From positions 1-49,612 of the forward strand of contig NZ_JAPKNM010000100.1 in the NCBI RefSeq assembly GCF_026460985.1: a stretch of DNA of 49,612 nucleotides. The letters are read 5' to 3'. Shown piece after piece: positions 43,165-49,612 of this stretch (its first letter is position 1; each line of letters opens with the position of its first letter). Made by a program: the position numbers and the translations under genes. Below the pieces are notes generated by a model. That model did no database searches, was not told where the DNA came from, and saw only the letters and a list, made by a program, of their open reading frames with translations. Origin of the DNA: Sphingomonas sp. (GTDB lineage: Bacteria > Pseudomonadota > Alphaproteobacteria > Sphingomonadales > Sphingomonadaceae).

Positions 43165-44583
43165 ATGCTCATGCAATCCCAGGAGGCTGCGCTCGCGTCT
43201 GCGCGGGCGTCCCGGCCGTCGGCCTCGCTCTATCTCCGCATCCTGCTCGCCTTGCTGGCGCTGGCGGCGATCGGCATTCCCCTGTGGATCGTCTCCACCG
43301 CCCCGCGCGTCGTGGTGTATAATCGCACGCCGGTGGTGATCTCCAAGCGCGTAGTGCCGAAGCAGGAACTGCCGCCCGTCGAGCCGATCAAGCTCCAGCA
43401 AGTGGCTCCCGAGGACGCCCGCGAGATCAACGCCGCCATTCCCTTCTCGACGCTGCCCAACCCCGCGGCGCGCGCCTTCCGTCTTTCGGGCGCTGCCGAC
43501 AGCCAGGTGCGCGCGGTCGATTGCCTCGCCGCCGCGGTCTATTACGAAGCCGGCGACGATGCGGTAGGCCAGCGCGCGGTCGCCCAGGTCGTGATCAACC
43601 GCATGCGCCACCCGGCCTTTCCCAAGACGATCTGCGGCGTCGTCTTCCAGGGATCGGAGCGCAGCACCGGCTGCCAGTTCACCTTCACCTGCGACGGCGC
43701 GATGCTGCGCTATTCGCCCGGCGCGGCGGCCTGGCAGCGCGCGCGCGACGTCGCCCGCATGGCGCTGGCCGGCTCGGTCTACCGCCCCGTCGGCCACGCC
43801 ACCCACTACCATACCGACTGGGTCGTTCCCTATTGGAGCGCGAGCCTCGAGAAGATCACCGCGGTCGACACGCATCTCTTCTTCCGCTGGGCGGGCTGGT
43901 GGGGCACCCCGCCCGCGTTCAACCGCGGCTATGCCGGGGTCGAGCCCAACATTCCGCTGATGGCGCGGCTCTCGTCGGTGCATCAGGGCGATGCGAACAC
44001 CCTGCTCGATGCCGCGCTGCAGGGCGACGGCTCGATCATCGACCCCGCGACGATACCCGACAGCGCGGTGCCCAAGGCCGCGGGCGCGGGGCTCGACGCC
44101 AACCATTTCCTCGTCACGCTCGATCGCAAGATGAACCCCGACGCCTTCGCGGCGCTCGCGATCAAGACGTGCGGCGAGCGGCTCTACTGCAAGTTCATGG
44201 CGTGGACCGACCCGAAGCAGACCCCGGTCAAGCTCCCCGCCACGCCGGCCCAGACCGCGGCATTGTCGTTCAGCTATCTCCGCGATCAGGCGCAGGGTTA
44301 TGCCAAGGCGCTGTGGAACTGCCAGCAGTTCAAGCGTCCCAGCCCGCTCCAGTGCATGCGCGTCCAGCCGCCCATCGTCCCCGTCGCGCTGCCCGGCTCG
44401 GCGCCGGTCGCCGCACCCGCCCCGGATACCAAGGCAGTGGCCGGACCGGCGCCGCTCACCGGCGTGCGCCGCAGGACCGAGTCCGCGCCGGTCACGATCA
44501 GGCCGCCGGTGAACTTCACGCTGGCAGCCCCCAAGCCGACCCCCGCGCCGACCCCGATCCCCACGCTCACGCCCACCAATTAG
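43165..44583 (+). CDS. SleB-type cell wall hydrolase
   Basis: A 472-aa envelope protein. A membrane helix (residues about 22-44, LYLRILLALLALAAIGIPLW) anchors a periplasmic part. The SleB hydrolase domain is AAAVYYEAGDDAVGQRAVAQ (catalytic Glu128), VINRMRHPAFPKTICGVVFQG and STGCQFTFTCDG. In sporing bacteria this domain cuts spore peptidoglycan; in alphaproteobacteria it is used in ordinary wall remodelling. The C-terminal 120 or so residues are Pro/Ala/Thr-rich and end in a PTPAPTPIPTLTPT run. An ATG at 43171 is an alternative start. Confidence 0.85.
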   Translation: MLMQSQEAALASARASRPSASLYLRILLALLALAAIGIPLWIVSTAPRVVVYNRTPVVISKRVVPKQELPPVEPIKLQQVAPEDAREINAAIPFSTLPNPAARAFRLSGAADSQVRAVDCLAAAVYYEAGDDAVGQRAVAQVVINRMRHPAFPKTICGVVFQGSERSTGCQFTFTCDGAMLRYSPGAAAWQRARDVARMALAGSVYRPVGHATHYHTDWVVPYWSASLEKITAVDTHLFFRWAGWWGTPPAFNRGYAGVEPNIPLMARLSSVHQGDANTLLDAALQGDGSIIDPATIPDSAVPKAAGAGLDANHFLVTLDRKMNPDAFAALAIKTCGERLYCKFMAWTDPKQTPVKLPATPAQTAALSFSYLRDQAQGYAKALWNCQQFKRPSPLQCMRVQPPIVPVALPGSAPVAAPAPDTKAVAGPAPLTGVRRRTESAPVTIRPPVNFTLAAPKPTPAPTPIPTLTPTN

Positions 44584-44587
44584 GTCA

Positions 44588-44725
44588 AATCCTCCCCCGC
44601 CAGGGGGAGGTGGCACGCGCAGCGTGACGGAGGGGGCGGAAGCACTGCGCCCTATTGGAGAGTGCGCTGCTTACCTCCCCCTCCGTCAGCCTTCGGCTGA
44701 CACCTCCCCCTGGCGGGGAAGGATT
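44588..44725. repeat. Two-armed nested palindrome, element E
   Basis: Two 49-nt inverted arms (44588-44636 and 44677-44725) are nearly identical except for a 14-base block. That block includes a hairpin with different sequence in each arm: CACGC-GCA-GCGTG (44614-44626) and CAGCC-TTC-GGCTG (44687-44699). The outer stems contain CCTCCCCC/GGGGGAGG-type pairs. It fills the gap between two convergent genes, starting five bases after one stop and ending five before the other. Confidence 0.88.
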
Positions 44726-44730
44726 GAATG

Positions 44731-46152
44731 TTAAGCGCGCGCCACAAGCTCGCGCGCCAGCTCCGCCGCAATCGGTGCGGCGACATCGGCGATGTCGGGC
44801 CGATGCCAGCCCCTCGCGCCCGCGGTGTCGATCGCAACCGTGGCCAGTCCCAGCCGCCGTTGCAGCCAGCTTCGCCGCACCGAGATCGTCTGGATCGCGG
44901 GATAGGGCACGATCCAGTCGCGCCGGGAGAGCACGCCGCGCGTCACTTGCGCGCTGGTCTCGCGCAGCCCGTAAAGATGCCGGCGCCGCTGCAACAGCGC
45001 TAGCCCGACGGGCACGGGCACCAGCAGGAGCCCCAGGCAGAGCAGCGGCAAGAACGCTCCGGCGACCGCGAAGACCGCCAGCACCGGCAGTCCGTGCCGC
45101 AGCGCGGCGCGCAGCACATGCCCGCGCGACACGGGCGCCAGCGCGTCCGCTTCGAACCGCGGCAATCCCGCCGCGGCGATCACGCGCTCGACCTCCTCGT
45201 CGCGTGCGAAGGGCGCCATCTCCTGCCGCCCCGAGCTGTCGTCGCTCCCGCCCAGGGTCTGGAACTCGAGGCTCCGCCAGCCCAGGCGCCCGCTGATCGC
45301 TCCCCTGCGCACCAATGCGAGCTGGATGCGCGCTTTGACGATGACGACCTCGCTGCGCGTCAGCAGCCCGCGAATGCGCCGGAACCGCTCCTCCCGCTCG
45401 TCGAGCCGGAAGCCATATTCCCTGGCCAGTGTCCGGACGAGGCCCGCGACCACCCCGAGCGCCAGCGCCAAAGTCAGCACCGTCAGCGCGGTCGTCAGGT
45501 TCAGGTGGCTGCGCACCTCGCGCCCCGCGATCCCGACGAGCTCCTGCCAGTCGAAGTCGATGACGTCATCGATCGCCTGAAGCCCCGCGAAGATTGCGGC
45601 GAGCCACACCAGCGAGAAGTTGAACAGCCCGTAGAGCAGCACCCGCCCGAGCGACATCGCGAACAGCCGCCGTCCGGCCTCGGCGTCGACCGGCGCCTCG
45701 CCGCTCGCCACCGCCGGCACGCGGCGCAGCGCCAGCCGGAGCCGATGCGCTTCGTTCAGCGTCACGCTGTCGAGCGTCGCCTCGTCCTTGTCACCGCCGC
45801 CGGTCTCGATCCGCACCAGCGCCAGCCCGAACAGGCGCGCCAGGGGCTTCTGCTCGATCGACACGTCCTGCACGCGCTCGAGCGGGATCGAACGGCGGCT
45901 GCGGTGGAGCACGCCGCCTTCGATCACGAACTCGTCGTCGGTCAGCCGATAGGTCGCGTGCCACCAGCCTAACCAGGTGAAGAACGCCATCGCCGCGATC
46001 CCGACGAGCGTCAGCAGCACGACCTTGACGATGCCGAACTCGCCGCCGAACGCGAGCAAGACGGGCAGGCCGAGGAGCGTCGACGGCGCCGACTTGAGCA
46101 GCCCGATCGCGATCGTCGCGGGATGGACCCGGCGCGTCTCGCCGTCGCTCAC
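44731..46152 (-). CDS. YdbT-like bacterial PH-domain membrane protein
   Basis: A 473-aa membrane protein with several helices in pairs (about 17-60, 165-185, 215-240 and 360-395). It has three bPH_2 modules, seen as ATYRLTDDEFVIEGGVLHRS, then EYGFRLDEREERFRRIRGLL and then ETSAQVTRGVLSRRDWIVPY. This is the YdbT/YdbS layout. The function is unknown, though some relatives confer resistance to certain antimicrobial peptides or bacteriocins. The start is GTG at 46152, overlapping the upstream gene by four bases (GTGA). Element E lies just beyond its stop. Confidence 0.83.
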   Translation of the reverse strand: MSDGETRRVHPATIAIGLLKSAPSTLLGLPVLLAFGGEFGIVKVVLLTLVGIAAMAFFTWLGWWHATYRLTDDEFVIEGGVLHRSRRSIPLERVQDVSIEQKPLARLFGLALVRIETGGGDKDEATLDSVTLNEAHRLRLALRRVPAVASGEAPVDAEAGRRLFAMSLGRVLLYGLFNFSLVWLAAIFAGLQAIDDVIDFDWQELVGIAGREVRSHLNLTTALTVLTLALALGVVAGLVRTLAREYGFRLDEREERFRRIRGLLTRSEVVIVKARIQLALVRRGAISGRLGWRSLEFQTLGGSDDSSGRQEMAPFARDEEVERVIAAAGLPRFEADALAPVSRGHVLRAALRHGLPVLAVFAVAGAFLPLLCLGLLLVPVPVGLALLQRRRHLYGLRETSAQVTRGVLSRRDWIVPYPAIQTISVRRSWLQRRLGLATVAIDTAGARGWHRPDIADVAAPIAAELARELVARA

Positions 46153-46625
46153 GCCGCGCTGCCGATCCGCGTGCGGATGGCGTCGCGGATCTCCTCGGCG
46201 GTGGCGCGCGTAATGCCCGGCAGGACCACCACCGTCTGGTCGGTCCCGGCGGTGTGCAGCATCAGCCGCGCCACGCCGAAGCCGCGCTCGAAGGGCCCCT
46301 GCGCGACGTCGATATGCTGGACGCGCACCACCGGCACGATCGTGTGCACCCGGGTCCACCAGCCGTGCGCGACATGGAGCTCGCTTCCGGTGAACGCATA
46401 GCCCCAGTGCCGCCACCGCCGCGGCGGCGCGATGACCGCCAGCCAGATGCCGATCAGCAGCGCCGCGCCGGCGATCGCCCCGCGCACGGGCAGTCTGTCC
46501 GCGAACACGACCTCGGCGATGATCGCGGGCACGATCAGCGCGAACGCCATCACCGCGCCTCGCGCGTGCATGACGTTCAACTGGCCGCGTTCGATGGGCT
46601 GCAGGGGCACGATGGTCAGGGACAT
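46149..46625 (-). CDS. YdbS-like bacterial PH-domain membrane protein
   Basis: A 158-aa protein with two adjacent transmembrane helices (residues about 24-42 and 48-66) and one C-terminal bPH_2 domain (YAFTGSELHVAHGWWTRVHT, VVRVQHIDVAQGPFERGFG). It is the usual short partner of the YdbT-like protein, and the pair probably acts as one membrane complex. The ATG at 46625 has no strong ribosome site. It lies 41 bp after the acyl-CoA dehydrogenase on the same strand and may be co-transcribed with it. Confidence 0.82.
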   Translation of the reverse strand: MSLTIVPLQPIERGQLNVMHARGAVMAFALIVPAIIAEVVFADRLPVRGAIAGAALLIGIWLAVIAPPRRWRHWGYAFTGSELHVAHGWWTRVHTIVPVVRVQHIDVAQGPFERGFGVARLMLHTAGTDQTVVVLPGITRATAEEIRDAIRTRIGSAA

Positions 46626-46666
46626 TCCCCGACCATGCTATGTCGCCGCGTGCCGCTCAAGCGGGT

Positions 46667-48469
46667 TCACGCCGCGCGGAACATCTCCGGATCGAGCGCC
46701 ATCACCGTGTCGCTGCCGCTCTCCACCTTGCGGCGGAGTGCACCCGCGTCGGGCAGGAAGCGCTCGGCATAGAAGCGCGCGGTGACCAATTTGGCCTCGA
46801 GGAACTTGGCGTTGTCGCCGCCCTCGGCCAGCCCGTCCACGGCCGCCTTGGCCATGCGCAGCCACATCAGCCCCAGGGCGACGGTGCCGGTGAGCTGCAT
46901 GTAGGGATAGGCGCCCGCGCCGACATGGTTGGGGTTCTGGAAGCCGTTGGCCGCGAGCCACATCGTCGCGCCCTGGAGATGCCCGAGCGCCTTTTCCAGC
47001 GCCTCGGCAAAGCCCTTGAGCTTCTCGTCGCCCTTGGCAGCGGCCACTTCCTCGCCCACCAGCTTGAAGAAGGCCTGCACCGCGCGGCCGCCATTCTGCG
47101 CGAGCTTGCGGCCGACCAGGTCCATCGCCTGCACGCCGTTGGTGCCTTCGTAGATCATCGAGATGCGCGCATCGCGGACATACTGCTCCATGCCCCATTC
47201 GGCGATGTAGCCGTGCCCGCCATAGACCTGCTGGCTGTCGGTCGCGACCTTGTAGCCGATATCGGTGCCGACGCCCTTGATCACCGGGGTAAGCAGCCCG
47301 ATCAGATCGGCTGCGAGCTGGCGCTCTTCCTCGGTTGCCGCGGCATGCTCGAGATCGACCTGGAGCGCGCCCCACAGGCAGAGCGCGCGCAAGCCCTCGG
47401 TCTGCGCCTTGGCCTCCATCAGCATGCGGCGCACGTCGGGATGGACGAAGAGCGTGTCGGCCTTCTCGCCGGGCTCCGCAGGCCCGGTCAGCGCGCGGCC
47501 CTGGCGTCGATCGTGCGCGTACTGGACCGCGTTCTGATAGGCGGTCTCGCCCACGCCGAGGCCCTGGAGCCCGACGCCGAGGCGCGCAGCGTTCATCATG
47601 ATGAACATCGCGGCGAGGCCCTTCATCTCCTCGCCGACCAGCCAGCCCTTGGCGCCGTCATAGTTCATCACGCAGGTCGAGTTGGCGTGGATGCCCATCT
47701 TGTGCTCGATCGAGCCGCAGCTGACCGCGTTGCGCTCGCCCAGCGAACCGTCGTCGCCCACCATGAACTTGGGCACCACGAACAGCGAGATTCCCTTGCT
47801 GCTCTCCGGCGCGCCGGGGGTCTTGGCGAGGACCAAGTGGATGATGTTGCTCGTCAGGTCGTGCTCGCCCGACGAGATGAAGATCTTGGTGCCGGTGATC
47901 GACCAGCTTCCGTCGGCATTGGGCTCGGCGCGGGTGCGGATCAGGCCCAGGTCGGTGCCGCTGTGCGGCTCGGTGAGGTTCATCGTGCCGCCCCACTCGC
48001 CCGACACCATCCTGGGCACGTACTTGGCCTTCTGCTCCTCCGAGCCCTTGACCAGCAACGCCGCGATCGCGCCATGGGTGAGGCCGGGATACATGGCGAA
48101 GGCCATGTTGGCGGAGATCATATATTCCTGGAACGCGGTCGAGACGACGTGCGGCATCTCCTGCCCGCCGAACTCGGCAGGGGCGCTCAGCGTGCCCCAG
48201 CCGCTCTCGACGAACGCCTTGTACGCTTCCTTGAAGCCGTCTGGCGTGGTCACGCTGCCGTCGTCATGGCGCGTGCAGCCCTCCTGATCGCCCGAATGGT
48301 TGAGCGGGAACAGCACGTCGGCGACGAACTGGCCACCCTGGTCGAGCACGGCCTCGACCACGTCGGGAGTCGCGTTCTGGAAGCCCGGCAGGTTGGCGTA
48401 GCGATCGAGCCCGATCACCGAATCCAGGATGAAGCGCGTGTCGCGCACCGGCGGCGTATATTGCGGCAT
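46667..48469 (-). CDS. Acyl-CoA dehydrogenase
   Basis: A 600-aa flavoprotein of the long ACAD group (N-terminal AcylCoA_DH_N and a C-terminal extension), related to medium/long-chain and methylthio-propionyl-CoA dehydrogenases. The N-terminus [15 protein letters not shown] is typical. FAD-binding parts are [13 protein letters not shown] and [14 protein letters not shown]. The catalytic Glu441 is in [14 protein letters not shown]. Substrate chain length is not clear. The MerR regulator gene ends 10 bp upstream, in the same direction, and probably controls it. Confidence 0.9.
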   Translation of the reverse strand: MPQYTPPVRDTRFILDSVIGLDRYANLPGFQNATPDVVEAVLDQGGQFVADVLFPLNHSGDQEGCTRHDDGSVTTPDGFKEAYKAFVESGWGTLSAPAEFGGQEMPHVVSTAFQEYMISANMAFAMYPGLTHGAIAALLVKGSEEQKAKYVPRMVSGEWGGTMNLTEPHSGTDLGLIRTRAEPNADGSWSITGTKIFISSGEHDLTSNIIHLVLAKTPGAPESSKGISLFVVPKFMVGDDGSLGERNAVSCGSIEHKMGIHANSTCVMNYDGAKGWLVGEEMKGLAAMFIMMNAARLGVGLQGLGVGETAYQNAVQYAHDRRQGRALTGPAEPGEKADTLFVHPDVRRMLMEAKAQTEGLRALCLWGALQVDLEHAAATEEERQLAADLIGLLTPVIKGVGTDIGYKVATDSQQVYGGHGYIAEWGMEQYVRDARISMIYEGTNGVQAMDLVGRKLAQNGGRAVQAFFKLVGEEVAAAKGDEKLKGFAEALEKALGHLQGATMWLAANGFQNPNHVGAGAYPYMQLTGTVALGLMWLRMAKAAVDGLAEGGDNAKFLEAKLVTARFYAERFLPDAGALRRKVESGSDTVMALDPEMFRAA

Positions 48470-48479
48470 TTCAGGTTCC

Positions 48480-48905
48480 TCAGTGGCTGTCGCTGCTTTG
48501 GAGCAGCTCGACGAATTGCTGGAGCTCGGCGATATGCGCGTCGATGTCGCGCTTCTGGTTTTCGAGCAGCTCGATGCGGTCGCGGCAGCGTTCGAGCGTC
48601 ACTTGCTTCTGCACGCGGCGGCCCTCGCCGACATCGTAGAGATCGATCATCTCCTTGATCTCGGCGAGGCTGAAGCCGACGCGCTTGCCGCGCAGGATCC
48701 AGGCGAGCCGGGCGCGATCGGCGTGCGAATAGATGCGCTGCGTGCCGCGCCGCTCGGGCGCGATCAGCCCTTCGTCCTCGTAGAAGCGCAACGCGCGCGG
48801 CGTGACGGCAAATTCCGCGCACAGGTCGGAAATGGAGAAGGCATCCTGCTCGGGACGCGGCTCGATAGGCGCCAGGGCCTCGATCGGAAAGGCAGCAGCG
48901 GGCAT
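48480..48905 (-). CDS. MerR-family transcriptional regulator (LiuR-like)
   Basis: A 141-aa regulator. The winged helix is [32 protein letters not shown] (residues about 23-54) and is followed by [20 protein letters not shown]. The C-terminal dimer coiled coil runs [20 protein letters not shown]. There are no cysteines of the metal-sensing type, so an acyl-CoA or other organic ligand is more likely. Its association with an acyl-CoA dehydrogenase matches LiuR-like regulators of branched-chain and fatty-acid breakdown. The start at 48905 lies next to the dyad operator at 48924-48941. Confidence 0.87.
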   Translation of the reverse strand: MPAAAFPIEALAPIEPRPEQDAFSISDLCAEFAVTPRALRFYEDEGLIAPERRGTQRIYSHADRARLAWILRGKRVGFSLAEIKEMIDLYDVGEGRRVQKQVTLERCRDRIELLENQKRDIDAHIAELQQFVELLQSSDSH

Positions 48906-48923
48906 ACCCTTCTGTTACCTTAC

Positions 48924-48941
48924 CTTTACGTGAACGTCAAG
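48924..48941. promoter_or_regulatory. Dyad operator for the MerR regulator (LiuR-like box)
   Basis: CTTTACGTGAACGTCAAG is an 18-bp dyad: CTT-x-ACGT-xx-ACGT-x-AAG, symmetric at 14 of 18 positions. It lies 19 bases upstream of the MerR ATG and overlaps the last bases of holB. The ACGT-xx-ACGT core resembles the reported LiuR motif, which I recall as TTTACGT-type; the match should be tested against a real matrix. Confidence 0.6.
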
Positions 48942-49612
48942 TAGTGCGCGTCGACAGGCGGGCGATCAGCCCCGACATCTCGAACACGGTGGCACCGGCG
49001 TCGAGCGACAGCCCGGTCGCGGCCCCGGCCAGTTCGCGCGCCGCGGCATAGGCGTCGAGCGCGGTGCGCAGCCCCTCGCCTGATCGCGTCCGCGCGCGCT
49101 CGGCGATGAAGCTCGGCGAGCGGTCGAGAAACGCCTCGTAGCGCGGCTGCGCGGCCTTGGCGCCGAGCAGCTTGGCCAGCCGCGACCGGATCGCGTTGGA
49201 GGGATCCCCGGTATCGGCGAGCACCGCCATGTCGCTCTCCAGCGCGGCGATATCGAGCCCCGCAAAGCCCAGCGCCCGCCCGATCGACCCCTCCCCCGCC
49301 CGGACCAGCGCTTCGATCTCACTCGCGGGAAGATCGAGAAGTTCGACCCGCAACAGCTGCGCCACCTGTTCGTCGCCCAGCGGCTCGAACCGCAGCAACC
49401 GGCAGCGTGAGCGGATCGTCGGCAGCAATTGCCCCGGCGCGTGGCTGACCAGCAGGAAGATCGTCCCCGCCGGCGGCTCCTCGAGATTCTTGAGCAGCGC
49501 GTTGGCGCCACCGCGTTCGAGATCGTCGATCGAATCGATCACCACGACGCGGCGCTCGCTCAGCGACGGCTTGGTCGCGAACAGCGGCTGCAGGCTGCGC
49601 ACCTGCGCGATG
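48937..49612 (-). CDS. holB: DNA polymerase III delta' subunit, C-terminal part (runs off right edge)
   Basis: Partial gene; 225 codons are visible. The product is a clamp-loader subunit. The AAA+ core shows VVVIDSIDDLERGGANALLK (Walker B region), KNLEEPPAGTIFLLVSHAPG (sensor 1 region) and SRCRLLRFEPL (the SRC arginine-finger motif). The lid with LLRVELLDLPASEIEALVR and a C-terminal collar helix follow. The N-terminal P-loop lies outside the window. The stop at 48937-48939 lies inside the MerR operator dyad. Confidence 0.93.
   Translation of the reverse strand, partial: IAQVRSLQPLFATKPSLSERRVVVIDSIDDLERGGANALLKNLEEPPAGTIFLLVSHAPGQLLPTIRSRCRLLRFEPLGDEQVAQLLRVELLDLPASEIEALVRAGEGSIGRALGFAGLDIAALESDMAVLADTGDPSNAIRSRLAKLLGAKAAQPRYEAFLDRSPSFIAERARTRSGEGLRTALDAYAAARELAGAATGLSLDAGATVFEMSGLIARLSTRTT

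Noticed and set aside
46640..48658. A 672-codon plus-strand open frame opposite the acyl-CoA dehydrogenase
   Set aside because: It is a shadow frame; it also crosses into the MerR gene, and the dehydrogenase motifs are clear on the minus strand.

Overview
The window is a dense, high-G+C stretch of bacterial chromosome. Protein content and gene order point to an alphaproteobacterium of the sphingomonad type: a HdaA replication regulator next to ppk/ppx, a lapA-pyrF-trpF-trpB-trpA-accD-folC series, a SleB-type cell wall hydrolase, and palindromic intergenic repeats carrying CTGAACTTGTTTCAG- and CTGAGCTTGTCGAAG-type cores. I see no rRNA, tRNA, CRISPR array, insertion sequence or prophage. No gene-free gap exceeds about 300 bp.

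Layout. 1-2452 (minus): a small membrane protein, an FAD-dependent aldonolactone-oxidase-like enzyme and the start of aspS. 2724-4186 (plus): rnd and an I78-type lipoprotein. 4194-9747 (minus): DUF2066 protein, hdaA, ppk and ppx, tightly coupled. 9936-15245 (plus): purM, purN, a YjbR protein, a 65-aa protein, then an EEP-family hydrolase coupled to a long patatin-like lipase. 15444-22589 (plus): lapA, pyrF, a GNAT acetyltransferase, trpF, trpB, trpA, accD, folC and a 146-aa protein behind a Fur-like palindrome. 22772-25676 (minus): an AmpG-like permease, a TPR protein and a DUF2939 protein, divergent from a Rieske oxygenase (25733). 26935-31129: two tiny single-helix membrane proteins, an orphan receiver, rluB-type pseudouridine synthase, rsmD, an MFS symporter and a small membrane protein. 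31188-35483: a PiT phosphate transporter with a Pho-box-like site, a small membrane protein and a UvrD/PcrA helicase. 35502-36965: a visibly lower-G+C accessory patch with an unknown gene and a chromosomal ccdAB toxin-antitoxin pair. 37022-42979: a SpoIIAA-like protein, a secreted protein, an LDH/MDH-family dehydrogenase, a glycine-zipper protein, a WYL-like protein, a hemerythrin-like protein, an MFS exporter and cysK. 43165-46625: SleB hydrolase and a ydbS/ydbT-like pair. 46667-end (minus): acyl-CoA dehydrogenase, a MerR regulator with a clear dyad operator, and holB (cut by the window end).

The functional themes are nucleotide and tryptophan synthesis (purMN, pyrF, trpFBA), fatty-acid and folate supply (accD, folC), phosphate and polyphosphate handling (ppk, ppx, PiT) and replication control (hdaA, holB). 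Many genes are joined by ATGA, GTGA or TGATG overlaps, which implies translational coupling.

The most distinctive structural signal is a set of five intergenic two-armed palindromes (about 9.8, 15.3, 20.7, 22.65 and 44.65 kb). In each, two near-identical inverted arms each contain their own hairpin. In four of the five, most differences between the arms fall in those inner stems and are matched by compensatory changes, so structure is kept while sequence changes. They resemble REPIN- or MITE-like elements. One of them appears to supply the ribosome-binding site of folC. No obviously new multi-gene defence or biosynthetic system is visible; the rest of the window is mostly ordinary housekeeping sequence.
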